DNA of 64,000 bases from Mesodorylaimus sp. YZB2_4 (lineage: Eukaryota > Nematoda > Enoplea > Dorylaimida > Dorylaimidae), in the NCBI GenBank assembly GCA_030248295.1, contig JASANH010000082.1, forward strand, positions 208,198 through 272,197, given 5' to 3'. Shown piece by piece: positions 1-9,804 of the stretch. How positions within the stretch are numbered: the stretch's first letter is position 1; each line of letters opens with the position of its first letter. The notes beneath the pieces were generated by a model. That model was given only the letters and a program-made list of their open reading frames with translations, was not told where the DNA came from and did not search any database. Position numbers and translations under genes: made by a program.

Positions 1-138
1 TGAAAGCCGTCATTACATTAGGCTGCTGTGTCTGTCTGAATCGATGTCCGTATAGGAGCCATGGCCGTCGACTGAATTACGCATAGTCCACCATACACAA
101 CAAAACAAACGTGCCCAACTCGTCTCACAGCCTCCGAA

Positions 139-342
139 TGATGAACGGTTTCAAGGACGCAATTGGACGCGTCGGCCCTCGCTGCAACCCCGTATCAATG
201 GTGCCCCCTCCCTCTCCTTCACGTGCAGTCTACTAGTGCTGAGTCGAGAGACGAGAATGAGAGAAAGCCCGTTGTCGTCATTGTTGTTGATGACTGCGAT
301 GACGAGGCGCTCATCGTCGACTCACCCCTCGGAACACAGTAG
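139..342 (+). CDS. Possible terminal exon of a gene entering from the left
   Basis: A plus-strand frame is open from about 139 and ends at TAG 340-342. A possible 3' splice site (pyrimidine-rich then gtgcag) sits just before 229. From 229 it reads an acidic, Ser-rich stretch and then a run of Val/Ile followed by Asp/Glu (PVVVIVVDDCDDE). That is the form of a SUMO-interacting motif. A plus-strand AATAAA lies at about 432-437, a sensible distance after the stop. No upstream exon is in the window and the product is not recognised. Composition fits coding sequence, but the acceptor choice is a guess. Confidence 0.3.
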
Positions 343-486
343 CCGCTTGGTACGACGACCAACAACACAGGTACCTACTTCCGCCCGTCAAGAGCACTCC
401 CGGTCAAAAAAGTCAAATTAATATATGCCAAAATAAATCCCAGACCAGACATGAAGCGTCCGAATAGAATTCAAACTCTATAAAAA

Positions 487-947
487 CTAGTTTTTGAGAA
501 CAAAAACCTTGTCTGAAGATTAATCTGTCTCGAGTCGCACCCTTCGATCTGTCACTAGACCAAGGCAAAATGCTAATTCAGCTGCGCTTCAAATTCCCAT
601 CCACATTGCTGATCGTTCACCTATTTCCACCAACGCCGGAGCAAAAAACTCAAAAGCTAATTCCCGTTCCAGACGGGATCAGATATGCAGCACAACCACT
701 CTGCATCCGGTTTTGAATTACCTACTCGTGCCTAGATCGACGATAATGGAAAACTAACCGACCAAAGGTCCAGAGATAAAATACTAGACAATCCCCACTC
801 GCCAAATGTCCTTTGAGATTTTTCTATTTTTCAAACCCATAAACAAACGAAACTATTAATTTTACACCACTTACCTTTGACTTGTCCTTCAAATTCCTGA
901 ATAGCGCTCTTTTCCTTTTTGACCGATCCTTTCTTCACCTCGGCCAT
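487..947 (-). CDS. Possible two-exon micropeptide gene (32 aa)
   Basis: On the minus strand a TATA-like TTTATAAAAT (plus 981-990) lies about 35 bp before an ATG at 947. Exon 1 (947-875) encodes 24 Lys/Glu-rich residues beginning MAEVKKGSVKKEK and ends at a strong donor (AAAG|gtaagt). The nearest good acceptor (ttcag at plus 513-517) joins in phase to an exon at 512-487 that ends DKVFVLKN and a TAG. The result is a 32-residue lysine-rich peptide. I do not recognise it. The promoter, start and donor look real. The second exon is less sure, and the true gene may instead run off the left edge. Confidence 0.35.
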
Positions 948-981
948 TTCCTCTCTTCGTCCAACCACCGCTCTTCCCTAA

Positions 982-990
982 TTTTATAAA
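982..990 (-). promoter_or_regulatory. TATA box for the 947 start
   Basis: A minus-strand TTTATAAAAT lies 35 bp upstream of the ATG at 947. It leaves room for a very short 5' UTR. Confidence 0.35.
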
Positions 991-3575
991 GCTGGCGATA
1001 GCAGCCCGAATACGAACTAGGATAAGCCAGCTTAGTCCAAGAGAATTAGGCAATAATTTATTGAGCCTTCGGCAGCATCTTTTTTCCGTTGAAAATATAA
1101 ATGAGCAGAAAAATCTTTAGTAATCTAATAAAACCGCCCAAGCCAACATGAACACACAAGATCTAGTCGGTAGGCAGGTAGTAGACCATCGCTTCGACAC
1201 GCATCGCCGACCAACGAACACCGTGAAAATAGGCGACAGACGGGATTGCGGAAAACTGGTCCACTGGCGCCAAGGGGCAGCCGCGCACTCGTTTGTCATA
1301 GGTTGTTTACAAATTGGCGCCAACACGGTCTTGAGCCTGGGGAGCAATAAGCACGGACGCGTGCGTTCGGCGCGGAAGAAAGCTTGCGAAGGCGACGAAC
1401 CGGAAACGATGCCTGAGTGGACCACTCGAAAATGGCTAATATACACCAGGGTCGAGTTCGTAGTCGAAAAAAACTCGTGAAAACCATTTTCCTCTCGCAA
1501 AGCGTGTGCGAAAATCGATATAAAAAGAAAACGAGTGTAATTTCACGCTGCGAACAAGGAAAAGGGCATGAGTGTCGAGGTGAATGTGATTGAATTCGAA
1601 TGGAGTTTAAAGAGTCTATTATCTTTTTTCGCCCATCCGGCTCAGCTTGTTCGAGAATAGATTCGATTCGATTCGATTCGACGAGCCCCCTCGTGCCGTC
1701 GTTTGCTTCACCTACATTTTTTAAATCTTTTCACTAAGGAAATATTTTTGCGAAAATAGACTAAATATACTTCTCTAAAATATGGGTTTTTAGTTTAGCG
1801 TGGTAAATTTCTATTGAGCAATTTTCGCCTAACAATTTGCCAAGACGCCCTACATCGCAAATTATCGCGATTCAAACCCATTTGAAACTAATTCCTTTTG
1901 GCGAGGTGTCGAATTGGAACGAGCGCTTGATGGTGATATATAGCAGAAAGTGACAAGACAGCTTGGAGGCCCGCGCACAAATAGACATTGAGCCCGTGGG
2001 AAAAAGCACGGCCAATTATCGCACACGAATCGGAGCATGTATTCCCCCAGTATTCGTTAATTGTCGATTTTTAAATTCCCGCCCTCAATTTATACTTCCT
2101 TATCCAATCCAGTTGCAAGTGGACTGGCTGGATTGGACTTGACTATGACTGAACAGGAAACAGAATACAGCCTGATGCTGCCTCTGTTCGTCTCGCCACA
2201 ACTTCTGCATTATATCGCCTAATCTCAGAGAATGGCAGATGCGAAGATTTGCGATGGAGATTAGCAAGATAAGCATCCGCAGGAAGAAGTTCCTTGGTCT
2301 AGAGGGCCCTGGTCAAACGCGGAGTTACACCAGTGTCTAACCGATGACGGGTGGTGGAAGACGGGCCATTGAAGATGATCTTCGGCCCCGACAACGGATT
2401 AGCAACAGACGTGCTTCCAATCGAGAGCAAACAAATGCCGACCCACCGCCGAGTTGAAGGCGCACGAATGACCAAACTGTCGACTCCTGCTCCCTTTGTT
2501 TACCCTCTAAAAAGGGCCTAGGCGTTGGTGCTTAGAAATACTAAATCCAAACCTTCTCCCTAAAAATGGAATAAAAACCTTCCCCCTCTCCACAAGCTTG
2601 TCTATTTGTAAGCCCTGACAATAGCCTTCGTAAACGAAATTCTGGCATGTCGAGGCAGGCTAAGAAGAGAACCACTGACAGCTCAGGTAGCCACGGCCCG
2701 CGATCGCTCGCTCCGTCAAGGTGACCCGGAGTCATGACTGCCAACAGTGCTGGCAACTGATCGTGTGCCGATGCCTGTATGCTCGGTCGCACTGGTTTCG
2801 AAACCATGGATGGACATGGGATGGCAGTGGTCTCAAATACACAACCTGAAGACTACTGTATGCCCGAATTTCCTGTCGCGGCAAATTTCTGCCAAGTTCG
2901 CCATGACCTTTTCTGCTGCTCACTGATCATGCCGCCCAAAGTGGGTGGACAAGTGATTTTCGGGTTGACTTCTTAAAAAACGGGAACGTTTACAACCCAA
3001 AACCACCTCCCTGAAACTCCGACCAAATGCAACCCGAAAAACGGGTTGGGTCTTGGGACCCAGTGTTGGACCCCTTTGAAACCTTGTAGCCTTACAGGAT
3101 TTACAATGCGAACTATCACTTACATCGTATGCTTGGCTTGCTCTAGAAGCCTTTTTTTCTTGCGATACGAGTTCTGGACTTGCCTTCTTCGATTTTCATT
3201 GAATCAACTGTTTGGTGATCCTGGGGCCCGGGAAACTCCATAATATTTTCCTGCAGGAACTTCCAACCAACACGAAACCCAAACTGCACTGACTCAATTT
3301 CCCACCTGCTCTGCCACCTGAACTAAAGTTAGTGTTGCTCAGTCCTCTCGCGTGAGCACGCTCAACCCCGCATCATCTTCCCAACATTGGCTAATTTGCC
3401 GTGGCCTAAGGTTTTAACCAACGAACGACAGTACTGTACGATTTGTCGTCCGTAGTAGCGGAGTCACTGGGGCGCAGGGGTGCCCAAGCACGTCCACATT
3501 CACGGGGCGGTCTGCACGCTATAGGACGGACCTGCTGATGCTGTAAAGTCACTGAGCCACTTTACACTGCCTTCA
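991..3575. other. Gene-poor stretch
   Basis: No convincing exon chain is seen on either strand. Open frames here (for example both strands at about 1117-1500) lack splice signals or family motifs and overlap each other. A short ATTCG repeat run lies at about 1660-1682. The right end presumably holds upstream control sequence for the MSP gene. Confidence 0.5.
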
Positions 3576-3584
3576 CGTGGTCTC

Positions 3585-3592
3585 TATAAAAG
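3585..3592 (+). promoter_or_regulatory. TATA box of the MSP gene
   Basis: TATAAAAG lies about 110 bp before the MSP start codon. It predicts transcription start near 3615 and a 5' UTR of about 80 nt with no intron. Confidence 0.65.
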
Positions 3593-3693
3593 GGCCACCC
3601 CCGCGCGGATCCAGTCATTCTGCTTTCGAGCGATCATCTGTGCGACCGAGTCCGATCCTCTCTCGTGTTCGATCAAGACCTCGTTCAGCGACC

Positions 3694-4065
3694 ATGTCGA
3701 TCCCCGGCGACATCAAGACCGTGCCGTTCGACCAGTTGTGGTACAACGCGCCGTTCGACGAGTTCCTCAAGGTGCGCATTCGTCTGACGAACGGTGGCGT
3801 GCGACGCATCGGCTTCCATCTGAAGAGCACCGTCGGTCCCGACCGCATCGAAATCGACCCGGCCAACGGCTGCCTGGACCCGAGCGAGACGACCACGCTG
3901 TGGGTCACCGTCAAACCATTCTCCGGCGCCGACACGTCGTCCGATCGCGTCACCATCGAGTGGACCGACTCCCCGGCCGGTGCCGCCAAGAAGTACAGCC
4001 GCGACTGGTTCACCGGCGATTCCATCGTCCGCCGCAAGAACATGGCCCTCAAGTACAACGAGTGA
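3694..4065 (+). CDS. msp: Major sperm protein (MSP)
   Basis: An intronless gene for 123 residues. The frame is open further upstream, but ATG 3694 is chosen because it gives the canonical MSP start (MSIPGDIKT) and follows the TATA box by about 110 bp. MSP forms the filament cytoskeleton that drives amoeboid crawling of nematode sperm, and it is released as an oocyte signal. Hallmarks seen are PGDI near the N terminus, YNAPFDE, RRIGFHLKST, a DP...G.LDPSET strand, DRVTIEWTDSPAGAAK, and the family signature [16 protein letters not shown] before a terminal YNE. Usual length is 126-127. Divergence from Caenorhabditis MSP is marked in the N-terminal third. Single-exon structure and a TATA box fit the late, abundant spermatocyte expression known for this family. 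A broken copy of the 3' end lies at 6179-6290. Confidence 0.95.
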   Translation: MSIPGDIKTVPFDQLWYNAPFDEFLKVRIRLTNGGVRRIGFHLKSTVGPDRIEIDPANGCLDPSETTTLWVTVKPFSGADTSSDRVTIEWTDSPAGAAKKYSRDWFTGDSIVRRKNMALKYNE

Positions 4066-5313
4066 TCTCGATCGTGATGACCTCGTGCTCGTCTACTGAT
4101 TCTCACCTCGTGCCTCCTTGTCTGCTGCCATGTAAAAGATGAAAAGCGTTGGCGTGCTCCCTGATCAGACAAGGCGTAAGCATGAAGGAAAGGGGAACCA
4201 AGTCACCAAAGCCCCTCTGATGGGGCAGCAGGCATTTCCCACCATGCCTTCAGACAGAGCTGGTCGAATCCCTGGTTGAGGTCGGACATGGGGCCGATGG
4301 GAGCCGACATAGTACGTTATGGTCGCACTTGAATATTAGCCAGGTGCAGTTCACAAAATAGTCTTCTTTGCCCGTCGCATCAGCGTTCCCCGCCAGGTGT
4401 CACTGCAGTCGCGCTGGAGACGGCGCTTATCTCTGCGCCCGTTCGATCCCCGTTCGTGCAATTTGTTTTGGAGGCGTATTTGAGCCGTGCCAATCCATCG
4501 GGTCATGTGTTTTCTGGTTTGGACTAGGTTTCTCGCAGGACAGTGGCCAGGTGGGATGGTCGACGAGGAGTGCCCCCTCGGTGCTAGTGTGGTTGGCTGG
4601 GCGTCGTGGCGGGCGCCTGCAACCTAGCTACTAGGGGGCCGGGACTGGTGGACGGTTTGAGGTTGGGAGCCCTCCGGCGCGCCTGCCTACGTTGACCGAG
4701 CGTCCGCACCAAGCACGCCGTCAATATGGGAGGCGGGGAGGAGTCCTCGACTGCCAGGTTGTCCAAGGATCGCTGTACCGGCCGAGGCCAGAAATGGAGC
4801 AGGCAAAAGGCGACGCGGCGTGACAGTGGTGGGATCGCGCTTGCGAGCAGACGGTTCTTCGGAGCCCAGCCGATACAATCGGACCCCGTTCTTTTGCACT
4901 CGGATCGTCCATGACGGTAAGCTCGCTCGATGATGACAGGACGGAGCTTCTTATGGACGGATAATTGGTTATCGTCATCCTTTCAACACTTATGATTAGA
5001 CCAGTCCGTCCAACACGCGCTCCCATCCGGCTTCTCCTCACGTCACCACTTCCGTCATCCACATATCGACCATTTCCACTCACGTTCAGCTGCATCTTGG
5101 ACGCAGCCATTACTCACGTGCACGAAACGCCGTTTACTCTGACGTCAATAGAAATTCACAAGACTGCACAATTCCACACGTACAAGCCATTGGACACGGG
5201 GACAGCCATGAACACAAGGTGGTCACTCAACTCTCAATGCTTACATTTTGTACACGAATGAATGCAGAGGGAAATATTACAAAATCAAAAAACACCAAAG
5301 CCCAACCTCGTCG
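4066..5313. other. Intergenic stretch
   Basis: It separates the MSP gene (plus) from the 3' end of the Ariadne gene (minus). It starts with the MSP 3' UTR. No exon chain, RNA gene or clear repeat is recognised in the rest. Confidence 0.5.
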
Positions 5314-5319
5314 TTTATT
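5314..5319 (-). terminator. Poly(A) signal of the Ariadne gene
   Basis: AATAAA on the minus strand begins only 5 nt after the TAG stop at 5327-5325, so the 3' UTR is very short. Confidence 0.7.
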
Positions 5320-5324
5320 TCACC

Positions 5325-7982
5325 CTAAGCCAGAAAGTCTTGCAGTAACGTACGACGCTTCATTTCAGCCACGTGCATTTGACTTTCCATATCGCCTCGA
5401 TCCACAGTCTCTGCTCTTTCCACTTTCCACGATAAATTCTCGATTTCGCGCTCCAATTGAGCTTGTTGATATTCAAACTAAAGAAAAAACAAGAAAATCT
5501 CTCAAAACACCTACAGTAGTAGCAATTTAGCACCGCACTTACCAGTTCCTTGCGCGATCCACCCTCCAAGTAGTAGGCGAACGGATAAGTGTATTGCAAA
5601 GTATAACGACACTGAAAATCCGACTCTGAGCGCATGATCCGAGGGAACTGCCTCCCATTCTTACCTTCGTCAACAAAGCAGCCGCGTCGTACAAGTACTG
5701 CCAGTCAATCCACGTGCCCTGGTGCGTATTCACTTTCTCCTCGATGCGCGTTTTGATTTTTTGCATCAATTGTTCTTCCAATTTCAAACTTTTGTTGTGA
5801 TTCTCCCACTGAAAGTATCAAAACAGGTTCCTATTGCCCCAGGAATGTATTACGGCGCCACAGTACATACCCGTTCGAAATAGAAGAGATATTTTTCCAA
5901 TGCTTTACGCGCCTTGACGTGGACAGTATCCTTGGCCACATTCGGATTCTCCTTGTAACGCGAGCATTCGTAATATTCAGCACCATGCGTTTTCCAATCT
6001 AAAATTCCAAATAAGTCATATCATGTCACAGTTTATCCAAAGCCGAGCACCATACAGCGCACTCGAGGGCTAAGGAAAATCATTTTGTACCGAGGCGGGA
6101 GTCGAACCCTCCCCTTCAAGTGTGCACCAAGCGTGAGAGGCAGACGCCTTTTGCCTAGGCCTTTTGGGATACAGAATTCCGGCGATTCCATCGTCCGCCG
6201 CAAGAACATGGCCCTCAAGTACGACGAGTGATCTCGATTGTGACGACCTCGTGCTCGTCTACTGATGCTCATCTCGTGCCCATATCTGTATCCCGAATGA
6301 CACTATAACCAAGCTCACCTCCTAAGCACATCCAGCAAAAGTGATGCTTGCACTTGAAGCATTGCATATGGTTACACCCGCCACTTTTCTCGATGCAAAT
6401 TTGACAATTCGGACAATCTTTTGTATTAGCTGTTATATAATTCGCTGTCTCTGAATCGTCAGCGCATTTCACCAACCATCGTTTGATCGTTTCACAATCG
6501 GACGGTGCGTGATAATCCATTCCGCACGAAAAGCTAAATATTTACGTATTTTTGTCAAACATGGGCGAATTATAAATACAGAATAAAAACTTACCAAAAA
6601 GACAGATGACACGTTTTGCAAACCACTTTCTTCGCTTGAGCGACTTTAGCACGTATAACAGTTTGACAATCAGCACCAGGACAAAATCGTAGCTGAGGAT
6701 GGCTCTGAAAAAAGAGATGCCTTGTTTTTCCATCCCACCATCTTCTCATTAGATATCAAATCAACTCTATCAAAGCGCTGACGATGAGATCCCCATCAGA
6801 TCAGGATCCCTGGGATCTCAGGACCGGCCTCATCCTTCTGAAAGCTTTCGACGGCTCCCATTGTTCCATAGCCTTCTTTCCTGGCTGTTCCTAAATACCC
6901 GTGGTTCTTATTTCCCCACTTGCCTTAACGTAATCTTGAAAAGCAAACTGTTGATATTTCGCACGTAAAACGGGAACGGTTAATATATTTAATACGAAAT
7001 CTTCTGGCGCTAAAATTGGGCACTTTGGCTCCATACATTCGATGGCAGTTGATACGCCACTCATTAATTGCGTTTCTACATGCGTGCGCCAACATTGAAT
7101 ACAAAATCGATGTTGACAAGATAAAGCCGGCGAATTATGATCGATTATATTGACAGCACAAACCGAGCAATTTGATGGAATTCCAAATGTCGACGAACGT
7201 ATAGCGTGACTGGCCGACGTGGATGCCGATAATAAGGACGATGGTGGTTTCAATTTACTGTCGACCAATAATTGAGTAAAATCGCGTCGATAACGTTGTA
7301 TCAAATCTTCCAGATTCCATTTATTGTTATGCAACAATAATTTTGCTAATGCCGGGGATATCTGAAATTGGAAATTGCATCGACCGATAGGAAATAGGAC
7401 GCGAGTTACCCGTTGCACATTTTCTACGATAGATAAGATGCTCTCCCGGGTTTCGTGAACATTTTCAGAACAGTTGGGTCATTTTACTTCCCCCCCCCCC
7501 CCAACGTCCCTTAATTAACACCAAGATCATCCTACCTGAGTCCTTTCGCACAAAGCTTCCACGGTTTCGTTCAAAACACGTTCGACGTTTTCGATTTCTA
7601 AGCAATCATAAGCGAAATATTCCGGATCGGTGAACTCTTGTCGAGTAGGTGAAAGTCCAAGTGGCCCGTCAGTCGATGAACTTAAAATACTCAAGTTCTG
7701 ATCATCGGGATAATCAGGCTGGTTGTAGTAATCTGAAAACACCACCAATGTGTATCGAGCTAAGAACATTTAGAAGGCAAATCTTAATCTATGTAGACCT
7801 ATTTTCAAGATCATCCTTTCATCCTACGGGAAAATAGTTTTTAATTTTTACATGTATGTACAGTATGAATTCATATATACTTCAAACTCACCGCTATAAT
7901 CGACATCATCTTCTCCATCGGATAAGTCACTATTTTCTTGAGACTGCATATTGGCATCGACCAAAATGTTATTTGAGCCCAT
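5325..7982 (-). CDS. ari-1: Ariadne-1-type RBR E3 ubiquitin ligase
   Basis: Nine exons: 7982-7892, 7732-7536, 7361-6924, 6704-6595, 6533-6319, 5998-5871, 5808-5665, 5623-5543 and 5477-5325, giving 518 residues. It is an ARIH1 ortholog that accepts ubiquitin from UBCH7-type E2s on a RING2 cysteine before transfer, in partnership with neddylated cullins. An acidic N terminus is followed by a UBA-like region ([17 protein letters not shown]), RING1 (CSVCAVNI...[10 protein letters not shown]), IBR (FCPGADC...CKTC), and RING2/Rcat ([17 protein letters not shown]) with predicted catalytic Cys332. The C-terminal Ariadne helices ([31 protein letters not shown]) follow. Intron 3 is GC-AG (AAG|gcaagt). 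Intron 5 carries a SINE joined to an MSP fragment. Length is near the family norm (about 490-560). Confidence 0.95.
6030..6172 (-). mobile_element. tRNA-derived SINE, family A, copy 1
   Basis: In intron 5 of ari-1. On the minus strand it has a tRNA-like head (A-box-like GTCTGCC context, perfect B box GGTTCGACTCC) and then the shared non-tRNA tail CCTTAGCCCTCGAGTGCGCTG. Homologous copies lie at 23543-23700 and 25294-25430. The head end abuts the MSP 3' fragment at 6179. Confidence 0.75.
6179..6290 (+). pseudogene. MSP gene 3'-end fragment
   Basis: This stretch matches the last codons and 3' UTR of the MSP gene (4016-4112 region): GGCGATTCCATCGTCCGCCG, through the stop, to CTCATCTCGTGCC, with a handful of changes (for example AAC to GAC in the penultimate codons). 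It lies inside intron 5 of ari-1, opposite in strand to that gene and directly next to a SINE. It has no start and is not expected to be expressed as protein. Confidence 0.85.
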
Positions 7983-8344
7983 TATTGGACAGCAATCTTG
8001 TTGGGAACAACAAAAAGTAAAAAATCTGAATCAAGACTTGCCAAAACACCAGCAGCTGCCAACCTGCATATGCTGCCAAGCTACGCACATGGATCATGTC
8101 TGCGCACACACTCAACCTTGCTCCCCCCTTCACCCCCGCACGCGATCGCAACCCATCATATGCGGTAAACTATAGTTTCAGCTAAACTAGAAGTAAAATA
8201 GGAAAAACCAGCTTTTCCGCAGATACGCCAATAAAATAGGCTACCTAAATTTTTACTGTCACAAAGCATCAAAATCTTGCTTTTAAACCCGATTAAAAGA
8301 GAAGTTCTACCAAAGGTATCCTAATATACAATTTGACTTCGTGC

Positions 8345-9190
8345 CTAAAATCGATTGCTAATCGACTTGAGTACAAGGACTGTTACTAGAATGCCACCCA
8401 AAAGTTCGATCCAGGAAACGTGTCTGCTCGTATCTTGCACTTCTTCTTCCAACTTTTGCAAACGCGTTGTCAATTTTCGCACTTGATTTCGAAGCAGTAC
8501 GAGTTCTTCGCTTGGTGACAGAACGGACATCGCTGCTGTCGATGGAAGACTATCAGAGTATTGGTTGACCCTGAAATGCAAAACTGCGCTTATAATCTTC
8601 GCACAAATCATTGTAGAAAACGTACTTATCAGCATGGTTTTGAAGATGTGATGCCTTCTCTTCGGTGAAAGAATTTTCTGCCCGTTGATGCAACTTCTGT
8701 TCGTCTTGAAAACGTTGCTGTTGCTGACGATACAGGGTCGCTTCGTCGACAGACGGGAAAGCCCGATTATGAAGAGTTAATTTTTCGGGGGGCGTTTCCA
8801 GCAGAGTACCCTGAGCGTAACGACCGGGAGCAAAGGCTTGCATGTCCAGAGTGATTTCTCGAGGCGGTGGCTTATCGGCGATAGTTTCATCACCGCCTAA
8901 AATAATCAATCAAAAGTAAAAATAAAATTCCGATTCAGAGATGGGTAGGCTCTCCCTGTATTCACTGCCAGTTACTCAAACACCCATGCATTACAGTACA
9001 ATTGAGGGCAACTCCAAAACTCTGCTCTCGACTCGAGCGATCACTTACCCGCCACAATGATCCGATCAGGCACAATCATTCGATCGCGAGCACTTTGAGC
9101 GTCGTCACCATTCAATAAAGTGTGACCGATCCCAGGCACGAACGTATCGTCGTCGGCACCCAGTGCACCGATATGCAGAGGAACGTTCAT
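8345..9190 (-). CDS. mff: Mitochondrial fission factor (MFF)
   Basis: Exons 9190-9049, 8896-8626 and 8570-8345 give 212 residues. MFF is a tail-anchored outer mitochondrial and peroxisomal membrane protein that recruits the dynamin DRP1. Evidence: an N-terminal RMNVP block, then RMIVPDRIIVAGG (compare the family VPERIVVAG motif), TPPEKLTL, a coiled coil (LVLLRNQVRKLTTRLQKLEEE), and a C-terminal hydrophobic segment (WIELLGGILVTVLVLKSI) ending in basic NRF as expected for a tail anchor. Introns agree in phase. Codons just before the chosen ATG (VTSPLKSVRTR) are open back to an acceptor at 9223 and resemble the family too, so a further upstream exon is likely. I could not place it. Confidence 0.88.
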
Positions 9191-9254
9191 TCTCGTTCGA
9201 ACGGATTTCAGCGGGCTGGTTACCTAAAATAATGATAAGCGCATATTTCACCTC

Positions 9255-9419
9255 GATTTCTTATAGGTAATAATCACAATCAGGGGCGAAAAAATCGTTT
9301 CATTGCCTTGCAACATTTCATCACTAAAAGGACACACGAACATGGACCGCGCACCACAAGGCACGTCAGGGTATTCCCGCTTCACAGCAGACAATTCTGT
9401 ACGCACAAAATCTTCTTAT
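9255..9419 (-). other. Open stretch of uncertain meaning
   Basis: A minus-strand frame of about 55 codons between MFF and the acyl-CoA synthetase reads like protein (DFVRTELSAVKREYPDVP then CPFSDEMLQGNET) and ends near a possible donor (TCGAG|gtgaaa). It does not join in phase to the MFF exon. Identity is unknown. It could be a small separate gene, a relic, or chance. Confidence 0.2.
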
Positions 9420-9804
9420 TGCATTTCTCTACGTATTCTAAGTTTATTTCTCCACAAATTTAGTTAGCACGTCCAAACCTCTACAAAATTTTTATTCCAA
9501 GATCACCAGTAGGAAGGAAGCAGAAACATTTTTTTTAAATACTCAAACTGCGATCAATTATCGATAAAAATTTTCAATTCAAGATTATGCGTAAACATAT
9601 TAAAGAAATAAATTAGAAGAAAAAAGTTATTCTAAACAAACACTGACAGTGCAAACGACGAAAAGTAAAATTGACTTGACACGCCATCAAAACAACAAGT
9701 TTGAAATCAATGAATTCACGGAATAGTGGAGACCGGAATAAAAAATCGGAATTAGAAAGCATCACTCAAAGTATTGCACGCCGCACAGACACGGCCAACG
9801 CGAC

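Noticed and set aside
1117-1500. Open frames on both strands (127 and 110 codons)
   Set aside because: They overlap each other, have no family motifs, splice context or promoter, and look like chance.
7362-7470. Extra ari-1 exon coding [11 protein letters not shown]
   Set aside because: It lacks a proper acceptor. Direct joining of 7536 to 7361 matches the ARIH1 family without insertion.
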